From QHCA01 sp003244095 (GTDB taxonomy: Bacteria; Actinomycetota; Actinomycetes; Mycobacteriales; QHCA01): a stretch of 64,000 bases of DNA. The notes beneath the pieces are model-generated. The model did not search any database and had not been told where the DNA came from. It worked only from the letters and a program-made list of their open reading frames with translations. Made by a program: the position numbers and the translations under genes. The stretch covers positions 5,731 to 69,730 of the forward strand of contig JBBQNN010000013.1 in the NCBI GenBank assembly GCA_038329965.1, in the 5' to 3' direction. This document shows, piece after piece, positions 26,414 to 34,804 of the stretch (its first letter is position 1; each line of letters begins with the position of its first letter).

Positions 26414-26650
26414 CAACGACTCCTCCTACGCGGCTGGGTCAACTCCAACATCGTGCCGCATCTTCGCGCGTCTTGCCCCTGCCAGGGTCAGTAGATCCAT
26501 TTCACCGTTACCGAACGGATGCGTGGCCCGGCCTGCCGCTCGATGCAGAGACGCCTCGCGCGCTCGCCGCATTCCCTGCCGCCGAGAAGCTCCGGGTACG
26601 AGAAGCCGCTCCATGGGGGCGTCGTGGCTCCAAAACTGGCGGATCTGCAG
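26414..26650. other. Divergent intergenic region moxR/mraZ
   Basis: Together with the MraZ operator this makes a 331-bp gene-free stretch. It holds the moxR ribosome site and a small palindrome CCGTT-ACCG-AACGG (26505-26518); no further gene or clear -35/-10 pair was recognised. Confidence 0.5.
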
Positions 26651-26690
26651 CCGGGTGGAGCAAAGTGGAGTACGGTGGCGCTCAGTGGAG
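26651..26690 (+). promoter_or_regulatory. MraZ operator: four direct repeats with 10-bp phasing
   Basis: Four consecutive 10-bp units each end in GTGG(A/C)G (ends at 26660, 26670, 26680, 26690). Evenly phased GTGG-type repeats ahead of mraZ are the known MraZ binding arrangement (TGGG repeats in E. coli, GTGG-type in actinobacteria), so the site should mediate MraZ autoregulation of the dcw operon. It ends 54 bp before the mraZ start. Confidence 0.85.
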
Positions 26691-26744
26691 GAAACCGTAC
26701 TGGTGGCCCGCGCTGGGCGCAAACGCAGAGGGGAGGTGGAGGCG

Positions 26745-27176
26745 ATGTTTCTCGGCACGCATTCGCCTCGCCTCGACGACAAGGGCAGGTTGTTCGTGCC
26801 GGCGAAGTTCCGCGAGGAACTCGCCGCTGGCGTGGTCATCACCAAGGGCCAGGAGCGTTGCCTCTATGTGTTCCCGCTCGCCGAGTTCAGCCGGATCACC
26901 GAGCGGCTGCGGGAGGCGCCGGTCACGGCCAGGGCCGTCCGGGACTACACCCGCGTCTTCTTCGCCAGTGCCTCCGACGAGACGCCGGACAAGCAGGGCC
27001 GGATCACGGTCCCTCCGGCCCTGCGCACGTACGCGGGCCTGACCAGGGAGTGCGTGGTCATCGGCCAGAACACCCGGCTGGAGATCTGGGACACGGCCGC
27101 GTGGCAGGCCTACGAGGCCGAGCAGGAGCAGGCCTTCTCCGACCTGTCGGAGGAGGTGCTGCCCGGAGTCCTGTAA
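26745..27176 (+). CDS. mraZ: Transcriptional regulator MraZ
   Basis: 143 residues, usual length. Two tandem SpoVT/AbrB-like swapped-hairpin domains: the first with SPRLDDKGRLFVPAKFREEL, the second with DKQGRITVPPALRTYAGL. MraZ forms a ring-shaped octamer that binds the phased repeats at 26651-26690 and represses the dcw operon. ATG 26745 is preceded by GGAGGTGGAGG. The 156 bp between it and rsmH contain a long stem-loop, so downstream genes may be set separately from mraZ. Confidence 0.96.
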   Translation: MFLGTHSPRLDDKGRLFVPAKFREELAAGVVITKGQERCLYVFPLAEFSRITERLREAPVTARAVRDYTRVFFASASDETPDKQGRITVPPALRTYAGLTRECVVIGQNTRLEIWDTAAWQAYEAEQEQAFSDLSEEVLPGVL

Positions 27177-27206
27177 TTCGGGCAGGGCCTGGGCGCAAAC
27201 GCAGCC

Positions 27207-27294
27207 GGCGTGCTGCGAGCTCTCGGTCCGCTCCGCCCTGACGCACCTTCCCCGGTGTCAGGAGCGGCAGCGAACCGGGAGCTGGCAGCACGCC
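27207..27294 (+). other. Long imperfect stem-loop between mraZ and rsmH
   Basis: Left arm 27207-27242 and right arm 27257-27294 pair: 21 of the outer positions with only two mismatches (GGCGTGCTGC opposite GCAGCACGCC, AGCTC opposite GAGCT), then a 6-base bulge, CCGCTCC/GGAGCGG, a small bulge and TGAC/GTCA, closing a 14-base loop. No U-run follows. It could be an attenuator, RNase processing site or stabilising hairpin separating mraZ from rsmH, 39 bp before the rsmH start. Confidence 0.6.
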
Positions 27295-27332
27295 ACATCA
27301 CAGCGAGATCAAGATCAGTCAGAAGGGTCGAG

Positions 27333-28310
27333 ATGTCAGAGCAGGGCCAGGAGCGCAGTCAGGGCCAGGCACACGTGCCGGTCCTGCTCGGTCGCGTCCT
27401 CGCCCTCCTTGCGCCGGCCCTCGAGGGCACGTCGGCGGTCATGCTCGACGCGACCGTGGGGCTCGGTGGGCACGCCGAGGCGCTCGTGTCGGCCCATCCC
27501 GGGCTCACGCTGGTCGGTCTCGACAAGGACCCCGAGGCCCTGCGCCGCAGCGGCGAGCGCCTGAGCGGCTTCGGCGACCGGGTGCGGCTGGTGCATTCCG
27601 GGTACGACCGCCTGCCGTCGGTGCTCGCCGAGCTGGGGCTGGCAGAGGTCGACGGTGTGCTGTTCGACCTCGGCGTCTCCTCGTTGCAACTCGATGACGC
27701 CGGCCGCGGCTTCTCCTACGCCAAGGATGCGCCGCTGGACATGCGGATGGACCCCACGACGGGCCTGTCCGCCGCTGACGTCGTCAACGACTACCCGGTG
27801 GCCGAGCTGGCCCGCATCCTGCGGGAGTACGGCGAGGAGCGGTTCGCCGGGCGGGTTGCCGCGGCCATCGGGCGCGAGCGCGCGGGGGGCCGGCTCACCT
27901 CCAGCGCCCGGCTGGCCGAACTGGTGCGGGACGCGATTCCGGCCGCGACCCGGCGCACCGGAGGGCACCCGGCCAAGCGCGCCTTCCAGGCGCTGCGGAT
28001 CGAGGTCAACGGAGAGCTCGATGCCCTGCGGACCGTCCTGCCCCTGGCGATCGACCGGCTCCGGCCGGGCGGCCGGATCGCGGTGCTGTCATACCACTCA
28101 CTCGAGGACCGGATGGTCAAGCGGGCGTTCGCGCAGGGTGCTGCGAACCGGACACCGCCCGGCCTGCCGGTCGTGCTGCCCGGGTCCGAACCGATCCTGC
28201 GCCTGCTCACCCGCGGTGCCGAGAAGCCCGGCGACAACGAGGTGGTCGGCAACCCGCGGGCCGCCTCGGCCCGGTTGCGGGCCGCCGCTCGTACGGCGGT
28301 GGCGGCATGA
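27333..28310 (+). CDS. rsmH: 16S rRNA (cytosine1402-N4)-methyltransferase RsmH
   Basis: 325 residues from ATG 27333, preceded by AGAAGGG. AdoMet motif I is MLDATVGLGGHAEAL, with the family signatures GVLFDLGVSSLQLDD, PLDMRMDP, NDYPVAELARILREYGEERFAG (seen in parts) and SYHSLEDRMVK. It methylates the N4 of C1402 in the decoding centre of 16S rRNA. Standard second gene of the dcw cluster; ftsL starts in an ATGA overlap with its stop. Confidence 0.95.
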   Translation: MSEQGQERSQGQAHVPVLLGRVLALLAPALEGTSAVMLDATVGLGGHAEALVSAHPGLTLVGLDKDPEALRRSGERLSGFGDRVRLVHSGYDRLPSVLAELGLAEVDGVLFDLGVSSLQLDDAGRGFSYAKDAPLDMRMDPTTGLSAADVVNDYPVAELARILREYGEERFAGRVAAAIGRERAGGRLTSSARLAELVRDAIPAATRRTGGHPAKRAFQALRIEVNGELDALRTVLPLAIDRLRPGGRIAVLSYHSLEDRMVKRAFAQGAANRTPPGLPVVLPGSEPILRLLTRGAEKPGDNEVVGNPRAASARLRAAARTAVAA

Positions 28311-28834
28311 CTGCCCCGGCGCGGCTGCCCGCCGTCCGTCCCCGGCCGCAGCCGGCGCCGGGTGGGAAATCCGCGCCATCGCTGCGGGTGGTGCCACCGC
28401 GGTCCTTGCAAGCACCACGCGCGCCGTTCGTGGCGCTGGTCGTGGGACTGCTGGCGGCTGGCCTGCTCGGGCTGCTCCTGCTCAACACGGTGATCGCCGA
28501 GGATTCCTTCCAGCTGCACACGCTGCAGCAGCGCGGCAACGCACTGGACCTGCAGCAGCAGCAGTTGCAGCGCGACATCGATGCACTCGAGGCGCCCACC
28601 GCGCTGGCGGCCCGCGCCCGGGCGATGGGCATGGTGCCCGCCGGCAGCCCGGCCTTCATTCGCCTCAGCGACGGCAAGGTGCTCGGGGTGCCGGAGCCGG
28701 CCACGTCGCCGGTACCGATCCGCCTCGCCTCGCCCAAGCCTTCGGCAGCCGCGCCAGCGGCGGCTGCGCGCACGCCGAAGCCGGCCGCGACAGCGCCGTT
28801 CCCCGCCCCGGCCCCCCAGCCGAGCCCGCGGTGA
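28307..28834 (+). CDS. ftsL: Cell division protein FtsL
   Basis: 175-residue bitopic membrane protein: basic, proline-rich cytoplasmic N-terminus, one helix (about 42-62, ALVVGLLAAGLLGLLLLNTVI), then a leucine-zipper-like coiled coil (FQLHTLQQRGNALDLQQQQL) and an Ala/Pro-rich tail. Identified by position and architecture rather than sequence motifs, which FtsL proteins lack. It should form the FtsQ-FtsL-FtsB complex that activates FtsW-FtsI. ATG 28307 overlaps the rsmH stop (ATGA). Confidence 0.85.
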   Translation: MTAPARLPAVRPRPQPAPGGKSAPSLRVVPPRSLQAPRAPFVALVVGLLAAGLLGLLLLNTVIAEDSFQLHTLQQRGNALDLQQQQLQRDIDALEAPTALAARARAMGMVPAGSPAFIRLSDGKVLGVPEPATSPVPIRLASPKPSAAAPAAAARTPKPAATAPFPAPAPQPSPR

Positions 28835-28851
28835 TCGCGGTGATCCCGTGA
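28831..28851 (+). other. Relay mini-ORF between ftsL and ftsI (VIAVIP)
   Basis: Six codons. GTG 28831-28833 overlaps the ftsL TGA as GTGA, and its TGA 28849-28851 overlaps the ftsI GTG as GTGA. The stretch contains a 9-bp tandem repeat GCGGTGATC x2. Confidence 0.45.
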
Positions 28852-30773
28852 CGCCGCCGCGCGGCCGCGCCGGTCAGCCGGCCAGGGTCGGACAGGAGGG
28901 GGCCACTCGTCGTCAGGCACAGCCGCGGACCGGTGCCCAGGCCCGCCGGGCGGCGCAGGCCCGTCGCGCAACCCAGGCCCGCCGGGCGGCGCAGGCCCGT
29001 CGCGCAACCCAGGCGCGCCGCTCGACGCCGGCCCGCCGAGCGCGCCGGCGCGCGGTGCGGCTCGGCAGCCCGGGCAAGCGCCTGCAGTTCGGCCTGGTCG
29101 CGGTGCTCGTCCTGTTCGCCGTCATCGGCGGCCGGCTCGTGCAACTGCAGGGCCTCGACGGCACGGCGTACGCCAGCCAAGCCGAGCGCCTGCGCCTGCG
29201 TACCGTGGTCCTGCCCGCCCAGCGGGGGGACATCCTCGACCGGGACGGCAACATCCTGGCCCGCACCGTCGCGGCGCGGACCGTCTTCGCCGACCCGACG
29301 CTGGTGGTCGACCCTGCCGCCACCGCCGCCCGGCTGGCCGCGCCGCTGGGTGTCGACCAGCCGACGCTGCTGACGCAGCTGACGAAGCCGGGACGGTTCG
29401 TGATCCTCAAGCGGGCCATGCTCCCGGAGGCGGCCCAGGCAGTGGTCAACCTGAAGCTGGCCGGTATCGGTACCCAGCCGGAGAGCCAGCGGGAGGTGCC
29501 CGGGCACGATCTGGCGGCCAACGTCATCGGCTTCGTCGGGCGCGACGGGACGGGACTGGCCGGGATCGAGAGCCGCTATGACACCGTGCTGCGCGGCAAG
29601 GCGGGCGTGCACGACTACCAGACGGCGCCGGGCGGCCAGGCGATGCCCAGTGACCTGGAGCGGACCGTGCCCGCGGTGCCCGGCCGGTCCGTACAGCTGA
29701 CTCTCGACCGCGACCTGCAGTTCGTCGCGCAGCAGGCCCTGTCGGAGCGGATGAAGCAGACCGGCGCCTACACCGGATCGGCCGTGGTCCTCGACGTCAA
29801 GACGTTTCAGGTCATGGCGATGGCCAGCTACCCGACGTTCGATGCCGGCAACCCGGCGGTCGCGCCCGCTACGGCGCTGGGCAACGCGGCGGTGTCCAAC
29901 GTGGTCGAGCCCGGCTCGATCCACAAGGCCGTCACGATCTCCGGGGCGCTGCAGGCCGGCGTCATCGACGGCAACACGGTGATGACCGTCCCGCCGACGA
30001 TCACCAAGGGTGGCAAGACGTTCCGCGACACCCACAAGCACGGCACCGTCGGCATCACGCTCATGGGCATCCTGGCGCAGTCCAGCAACGTCGGGACCAT
30101 CGAGATCGCCGACCGGCTCGGCGCCCAGGGAGTGTACGACTACCAGCGCAAGTTCGGCCTCGGCTCCAAGACCGGCCTGGACTTCCCGGGCGAGAGCCCC
30201 GGCATCGTGCAGCCGCCCTCGAAGTGGTCGGGCCCGTCCTACGGCGGCATCCCGATCGGGCTCGGCGTGGCCGTGACCCCGCTGCAGATGGCGGTGGTCT
30301 ACGCCACGATCGCCAACAACGGCCTGCGGCTCACGCCGAGCCTGGTCCGCGGGTTCAAGACCGCGGACGGGGACTTCGTGGCAGCGCCCCGGCCGAAGGC
30401 CACCCGGGTGGTGTCGCCCGAGGTCGCGGCGATCATGCGTACCGACCTGTCGGCCATCACGAGCAAGCACGCGACCGGCAAGAGCGCCGCGATCCCTGGT
30501 TACGTCGTGGCGGGCAAGACCGGCACCGGGCAGCGGGTCGAGAACGGGCACTACACCCAGGGCAACGTCACCTCCTTCATCGGGATGGCACCGGCGGCGA
30601 ACCCGCGATACGTCGTCGCGGTGTTCGTGCACGCCCCGAACGGTGTCGGTGGCGCCGTGTCCGGCCCGGTGTTCCAGGAGCTGATGGGCTACCTCCTGCG
30701 GCACTACCGGGTGCCGCCGGAGGGCAAGGCGCCGCCCGAGCTGTTCCTTGCCGCGGCGCGGCCCGGCGACTGA
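28848..30773 (+). CDS. ftsI: Peptidoglycan D,D-transpeptidase FtsI (PBP3)
   Basis: 641 residues, class B PBP. A long Arg/Ala-rich cytoplasmic tail (residues 1-75) precedes one membrane helix (LQFGLVAVLVLFAVIGG), a pedestal domain (LPAQRGDILDRDGNILAR) and the transpeptidase: SxxK motif GSIHK with catalytic Ser near 357, SxN motif QSSNVG and KTG motif AGKTGTGQR. It cross-links septal peptidoglycan with FtsW. The tail contains two perfect 36-bp repeats, an unusual expansion. GTG 28848 lies in GTGA with the bridging mini-ORF; 13 bp after ftsL. Confidence 0.96.
   Translation: MTPPRGRAGQPARVGQEGATRRQAQPRTGAQARRAAQARRATQARRAAQARRATQARRSTPARRARRRAVRLGSPGKRLQFGLVAVLVLFAVIGGRLVQLQGLDGTAYASQAERLRLRTVVLPAQRGDILDRDGNILARTVAARTVFADPTLVVDPAATAARLAAPLGVDQPTLLTQLTKPGRFVILKRAMLPEAAQAVVNLKLAGIGTQPESQREVPGHDLAANVIGFVGRDGTGLAGIESRYDTVLRGKAGVHDYQTAPGGQAMPSDLERTVPAVPGRSVQLTLDRDLQFVAQQALSERMKQTGAYTGSAVVLDVKTFQVMAMASYPTFDAGNPAVAPATALGNAAVSNVVEPGSIHKAVTISGALQAGVIDGNTVMTVPPTITKGGKTFRDTHKHGTVGITLMGILAQSSNVGTIEIADRLGAQGVYDYQRKFGLGSKTGLDFPGESPGIVQPPSKWSGPSYGGIPIGLGVAVTPLQMAVVYATIANNGLRLTPSLVRGFKTADGDFVAAPRPKATRVVSPEVAAIMRTDLSAITSKHATGKSAAIPGYVVAGKTGTGQRVENGHYTQGNVTSFIGMAPAANPRYVVAVFVHAPNGVGGAVSGPVFQELMGYLLRHYRVPPEGKAPPELFLAAARPGD
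28938..29009 (+). repeat. 36-bp perfect tandem repeat in ftsI
   Basis: Two identical 36-bp units (28938-28973, 28974-29009) and a diverged partial third encode QARRAAQARRAT repeats in the cytoplasmic tail of FtsI. In-frame, so copy number can change without breaking the gene. Confidence 0.85.
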
Positions 30774-30781
30774 GGACTCGG

Positions 30782-30787
30782 TAGGCT
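30782..30787 (+). promoter_or_regulatory. Possible leaderless promoter of murE (-10 TAGGCT)
   Basis: TAGGCT lies 8 bases before the murE GTG, the spacing of leaderless actinobacterial transcripts; murE also lacks a ribosome site here. It suggests an internal promoter splitting the dcw cluster after ftsI. Confidence 0.4.
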
Positions 30788-30795
30788 GGCTCGCC

Positions 30796-32310
30796 GTGTC
30801 GGCCTACGCAACGCTGCGCCCCGAGCGCCCGCCGCGCCGACGCCTGGCGGAGCTCGCCGAGCGGCTCGGTCGCCCGGCGCCCGAGGCCGCAACCGGCGCC
30901 GGCGGGCCGATCACGGGCATCACCCATGACAGCCATGGCGTGCGCCCGGGCGACCTCTACGCGGCGCTGCCGGGCGCGCGCACGCACGGCGCCCGGTTCG
31001 CCGCCGACGCCGTGCAGGCCGGCGCCGTGGCGGTGCTCACCGACCCGACCGGGCCGGGGTTCACGGACGGGATCGGGGTGCCGGTCGTCGTGGTCGACGA
31101 TCCGCGGGCGGTGCTCGGGGAGATCGCGGCCTGGGTCTACGGCGACCCGTCGGCGTACCTGACGGTCCTGGGCGTGACGGGTACGAACGGCAAGACCACG
31201 ACGGCGTACCTGCTCGACGCGGGCCTGCGGGCGGCCGGCCACGTCACCGGGCTGGTCGGCACGATCGACACCCGGATCGCAGGGGAGCGCGTGTCCAGTG
31301 TGCGGACGACACCCGAGGCAACCGATCTGCAGGCGCTGTTCGCCGTGATGCGCGAGCGCGGGGTGGACGCCGTGTCGATGGAGGTGTCGAGTCACGCGCT
31401 CGCGCTGCACCGGGTCGACGGCACGCGGTTCACGGCCGGCCTGTTCACCAACCTCTCCCAGGACCACCTGGACTTCCACGGCGACCTCGACACCTACTTC
31501 GCGGCCAAGGCGGCACTGTTCGACGGCCGCTGCGCTCACGAGGTCGTCAACATCGACGACCCGTACGGCCGCCGGCTGGTCCGGCCGGCGACGGTCACCG
31601 TGTCGGCCGAGGGGGAGCCGGGCGCGACGTGGCGGGCCACCGGCATCGACCATGGACGCACGGGGGCGCCGGGCTTCCGGGTGCACGGCCCGGGCGGTAC
31701 GCAGGCGGCCGCCTCGGTGCGCAGCCCCGGCGCGTTCAGCGTCGCCAACGCGCTGCTGGCGATCGCCGCCCTGGTGACCGTCGGGGTGCCGCTCGCCGAC
31801 GCGGTCCGCGGGACCGCGGCCCTCGACGTCCCCGGCCGGATGGAGCAGGTCGACCGCGGGCAGGGATTCCGGGTCGTCGTCGACTACGCCCACACTCCCG
31901 AGGCGATTGCCGGCGCACTGGCCGCGCTGCGCCCCATGACGCGGGGGCGGCTGATCATCGTCCTCGGCGGGGGCGGCGACCGTGACCGGGCGAAACGCCC
32001 GCTGATGGGTGCGGCCGCGGCGCGGGGCGCCGACCTCGTGGTCGTCACCGACGACAACCCTCGCTCCGAGGACCCGGCCGAGATCCGCGCCGGGATCGTC
32101 GAGGGTGCCCGCCGGGTGGGCCCGGCACGGCCATTGGACGTCGGCGGCCGGCGGGCGGCGATCGCGGTCGCCATCGGGCTGGCCGAGGCCGGCGACACGG
32201 TGCTCATCGCCGGCAAGGGCCACGAGCAGGGTCAGGACATCGGGGGCGTGGTGCACCCCTTCGACGACCGCGCCGTCGTCGCCGGCCTGCTCGACGAGGC
32301 GGCGGGGTGA
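30796..32310 (+). CDS. murE: UDP-MurNAc-tripeptide synthetase MurE (meso-DAP type)
   Basis: 504 residues. ATP loop GVTGTNGKTTTAYLL, UDP-MurNAc site HDSHGVRPGDLYAALPG, DYAHTPEAI and the specificity motif DNPRSEDP, whose Asn-Pro-Arg marks meso-diaminopimelate addition. Cytoplasmic step adding the third residue of the peptidoglycan stem peptide. GTG 30796 starts the protein 22 bp after ftsI and 8 bases after a TAGGCT box. The next gene murF overlaps its stop as GTGA. Confidence 0.95.
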   Translation: MSAYATLRPERPPRRRLAELAERLGRPAPEAATGAGGPITGITHDSHGVRPGDLYAALPGARTHGARFAADAVQAGAVAVLTDPTGPGFTDGIGVPVVVVDDPRAVLGEIAAWVYGDPSAYLTVLGVTGTNGKTTTAYLLDAGLRAAGHVTGLVGTIDTRIAGERVSSVRTTPEATDLQALFAVMRERGVDAVSMEVSSHALALHRVDGTRFTAGLFTNLSQDHLDFHGDLDTYFAAKAALFDGRCAHEVVNIDDPYGRRLVRPATVTVSAEGEPGATWRATGIDHGRTGAPGFRVHGPGGTQAAASVRSPGAFSVANALLAIAALVTVGVPLADAVRGTAALDVPGRMEQVDRGQGFRVVVDYAHTPEAIAGALAALRPMTRGRLIIVLGGGGDRDRAKRPLMGAAAARGADLVVVTDDNPRSEDPAEIRAGIVEGARRVGPARPLDVGGRRAAIAVAIGLAEAGDTVLIAGKGHEQGQDIGGVVHPFDDRAVVAGLLDEAAG

Positions 32311-33692
32311 TCCCGCTGAGCCTGGCCGAGCTGGCCGCCGTCACCGGCGGCCGGCTCGCCGACGCCCCCGACCCCGGCGCGATGATCACCGGTGGGGTGG
32401 TCTTCGACTCCCGGCTGGCCGGGGCCGGTGACCTGTTCCTCGCCCTGCCCGGGGAGCGGACCGACGGCCACGACCACGCGGGCGCGGCGAGCGCGGCCGG
32501 CGCCGCCGCCGTGCTGGCGGCGCGACCGGTCGGCGTACCTGCCGTGATCGTCGATGACGTGCTGGCCGCCCTGTCGCTCCTGGCGCGCGCCGTGCTGCGG
32601 CGGTTGCCGCAGATCACCGTCGTCGGGGTCACCGGGTCCAGCGGCAAGACCTCCACCAAGGACCTCATCGCGCAGTTGCTGCCCCGGCTCGGCCCGACCG
32701 TTGCCCCGCCCGGCTCGTTCAACAACGAGATCGGCCACCCGTACACCGTCCTTCTGGCGAACGCCGAGACCCGCTATCTCGTGCTGGAGTACAGCGCGCG
32801 CGGCCTGGGCCATATCGCCGCCCTCTGCGCGGTCGCCCGGCCGCAGATCGCCGTGGAGCTCAACATCGGGACCGCCCACATCGGGGACTTCGGCTCGGTG
32901 GAGGTCGTCGCGCAGGCCAAGGCGGAGTTGGTGGCCGGCCTGGGTCCGGACGCGGTGGCGATCCTCAACGCCGACGACCCCCGCGTACGGGCCATGGCGG
33001 GAGCCACCGCCGCCCGTGTCGTGCTCACCGGCCGGGCGGCCGACGCCGACGTGCGGGCCACCGACGTACGGCTGGACGAGCGCGGCCGGCCCTCGTACAC
33101 GCTGCACGCGGCGGGGGAGCAGGCGGCGGTGCGGCTGCCGCTGTTCGGTGAGCATGCGGTCGCCAACAGCCTGGCCGCCGTCGCCGTCGCGCTGGAGCTG
33201 GGCCTCGGGCTGGCCGACGTCGCCGCCGCACTGGGCGGCGTACGCGCGGTCAGCCCCTGGCGCATGGAGGTCACCGAGCGGGCCGACGGGGTGACCGTCG
33301 TCAACGACGCCTACAACGCCAATCCCGAGTCGATGGCCGCCGCCGTGCGCGCGCTGGCGGCGATGGGCGGGGGGCGGCGCACGTGGGCGGTGCTGGGGCA
33401 GATGGCCGAGCTGGGTGACCGGGCCGGCCCGGAACACCGCGCGCTGGGCCGGCTGGTCAACGACCTCGGCGTCGACCGGCTCGTCGCGGTCGGCCCGCTG
33501 GCATCGGGCGTGCATGCTGGTGCCGTACAGGCCGGACGCTCGGAAAGGGAGTCCTCGCACGTGCCCGACATCGACGCCGCCCTGCGGCTGCTGCATGCCG
33601 AACTCCGGCCGCCGGACGTGGTCCTGGTGAAGGCCTCCCGGGCGGCCGGCCTGGAGCGCCTCGCCCTGGCCCTGCTGGAGGACAGCGCGTGA
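32307..33692 (+). CDS. murF: UDP-MurNAc-tripeptide:D-Ala-D-Ala ligase MurF
   Basis: 461 residues. ATP loop GVTGSSGKTSTKDLIAQ, EYSARGLGHIAALCAVARP (seen as LEYSARGLGHI), SFNNEIGHPYT and the C-terminal domain with NDAYNANPESMAAAVRAL, the Mur ligase DAYNANP signature. It attaches D-Ala-D-Ala to complete the cytoplasmic pentapeptide. GTGA overlaps join it to murE and to mraY. Confidence 0.95.
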   Translation: MIPLSLAELAAVTGGRLADAPDPGAMITGGVVFDSRLAGAGDLFLALPGERTDGHDHAGAASAAGAAAVLAARPVGVPAVIVDDVLAALSLLARAVLRRLPQITVVGVTGSSGKTSTKDLIAQLLPRLGPTVAPPGSFNNEIGHPYTVLLANAETRYLVLEYSARGLGHIAALCAVARPQIAVELNIGTAHIGDFGSVEVVAQAKAELVAGLGPDAVAILNADDPRVRAMAGATAARVVLTGRAADADVRATDVRLDERGRPSYTLHAAGEQAAVRLPLFGEHAVANSLAAVAVALELGLGLADVAAALGGVRAVSPWRMEVTERADGVTVVNDAYNANPESMAAAVRALAAMGGGRRTWAVLGQMAELGDRAGPEHRALGRLVNDLGVDRLVAVGPLASGVHAGAVQAGRSERESSHVPDIDAALRLLHAELRPPDVVLVKASRAAGLERLALALLEDSA

Positions 33693-34804
33693 AGTTCATC
33701 CTCGTCGCCGGGCTGGTCAGCTTCCTGATCTCGATCTTCGGCACCCCGTGGGCGATCCGGGTCTTCACCCGGCGTGGCATCGGCCAGGAGATCCGGGCAG
33801 ACGGGCCCACCACGCACCAGACCAAACGCGGCACGCCGACGATGGGCGGGCTGATCATCATCGCGGCAACCGTCCTGGGGTACGCGGTGGCGCACCTGAC
33901 CCTGGTGCTGCTGTCCCTCGTGCAGAGCAGCGCGTCGACGGCGGAGGATCGCGGCCCGACGGCGAGCGCGCTGCTCCTGCTCGGGCTGTTCATCGCCCTC
34001 GGTGCGGTGGGTTTCGTCGACGACTACACGAAGGTGCGCAAGCAACGCAGCCTGGGCCTGGACACCAAGGCCAAGCTGATCGCGCAGCTCGTCATCGCGC
34101 TCGTGTTCGGCGTGCTGGCCCTGCAGTTCAAGAACGACAACGGCGTCGCGCCCGCATCCACCCACCTGTCCTTCGCCCGCGACATCTCCTGGCTGCCACT
34201 GGGCGCGGTGGGGTTCATCATCCTGGCCTACCTGATCGTCACGGCCGCCTCGAACGCGGTGAACCTCACCGACGGGCTCGACGGCCTGGCGACCGGCACC
34301 GCCGTCATGGTGTTCATCACCTACACACTCATCTCCTTCTGGCAGTTCCGGCACCAGTGCGTGCCGGGCGGCCCGCTGCCGCCGCACTGCTACGCAATCC
34401 GCGACGGAGTCGACCTGGGCATGGTGGCCTTCGCCGCGGCGGCCGCCTGCTTCGGATTCCTGTGGTGGAACGGCTCGCCGGCCCGCATCTTCATGGGCGA
34501 CACCGGCTCGCTGTCCCTGGGCGGCCTGCTGGCCGGCCTGGCCATCCTCACCCGCACCGAGATGCTACTGGTCGTCGTCGGCGCCCTGTTCGTGATCATC
34601 ACCGTGTCGGTGATCGTGCAGGTGGCGGTGTTCAAGCTGACCAAGCGCCGGGTGTTCCGGATGGCGCCACTGCAGCACCACTTCGAGCTGGCCGGGTGGG
34701 GCGAGGTGACGATCGTCATCCGCTTCTGGATCATCGCCGGCATCGGCGTGGCCGCCGGGCTCGGCCTGTTCTACGCCGACTTCGTCACCGGCCAGAGGGG
34801 ATGA
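33689..34804 (+). CDS. mraY: Phospho-MurNAc-pentapeptide translocase MraY
   Basis: 371-residue polytopic membrane enzyme with about ten helices. Signatures are THQTKRGTPTMGG, the catalytic DDYTKVRK, NLTDGLDGLATG and FMGDTGSLSLGG, with the late PLQHHFELAGW loop. It transfers phospho-MurNAc-pentapeptide to undecaprenyl phosphate, giving lipid I. GTGA overlap with murF, ATGA overlap with murD. Confidence 0.97.
   Translation: MKFILVAGLVSFLISIFGTPWAIRVFTRRGIGQEIRADGPTTHQTKRGTPTMGGLIIIAATVLGYAVAHLTLVLLSLVQSSASTAEDRGPTASALLLLGLFIALGAVGFVDDYTKVRKQRSLGLDTKAKLIAQLVIALVFGVLALQFKNDNGVAPASTHLSFARDISWLPLGAVGFIILAYLIVTAASNAVNLTDGLDGLATGTAVMVFITYTLISFWQFRHQCVPGGPLPPHCYAIRDGVDLGMVAFAAAAACFGFLWWNGSPARIFMGDTGSLSLGGLLAGLAILTRTEMLLVVVGALFVIITVSVIVQVAVFKLTKRRVFRMAPLQHHFELAGWGEVTIVIRFWIIAGIGVAAGLGLFYADFVTGQRG

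Noticed and set aside
28665..30704. 679-codon minus-strand ORF opposite ftsI
   Set aside because: ftsI is certain from its three PBP motifs; the antisense frame is a composition artefact.
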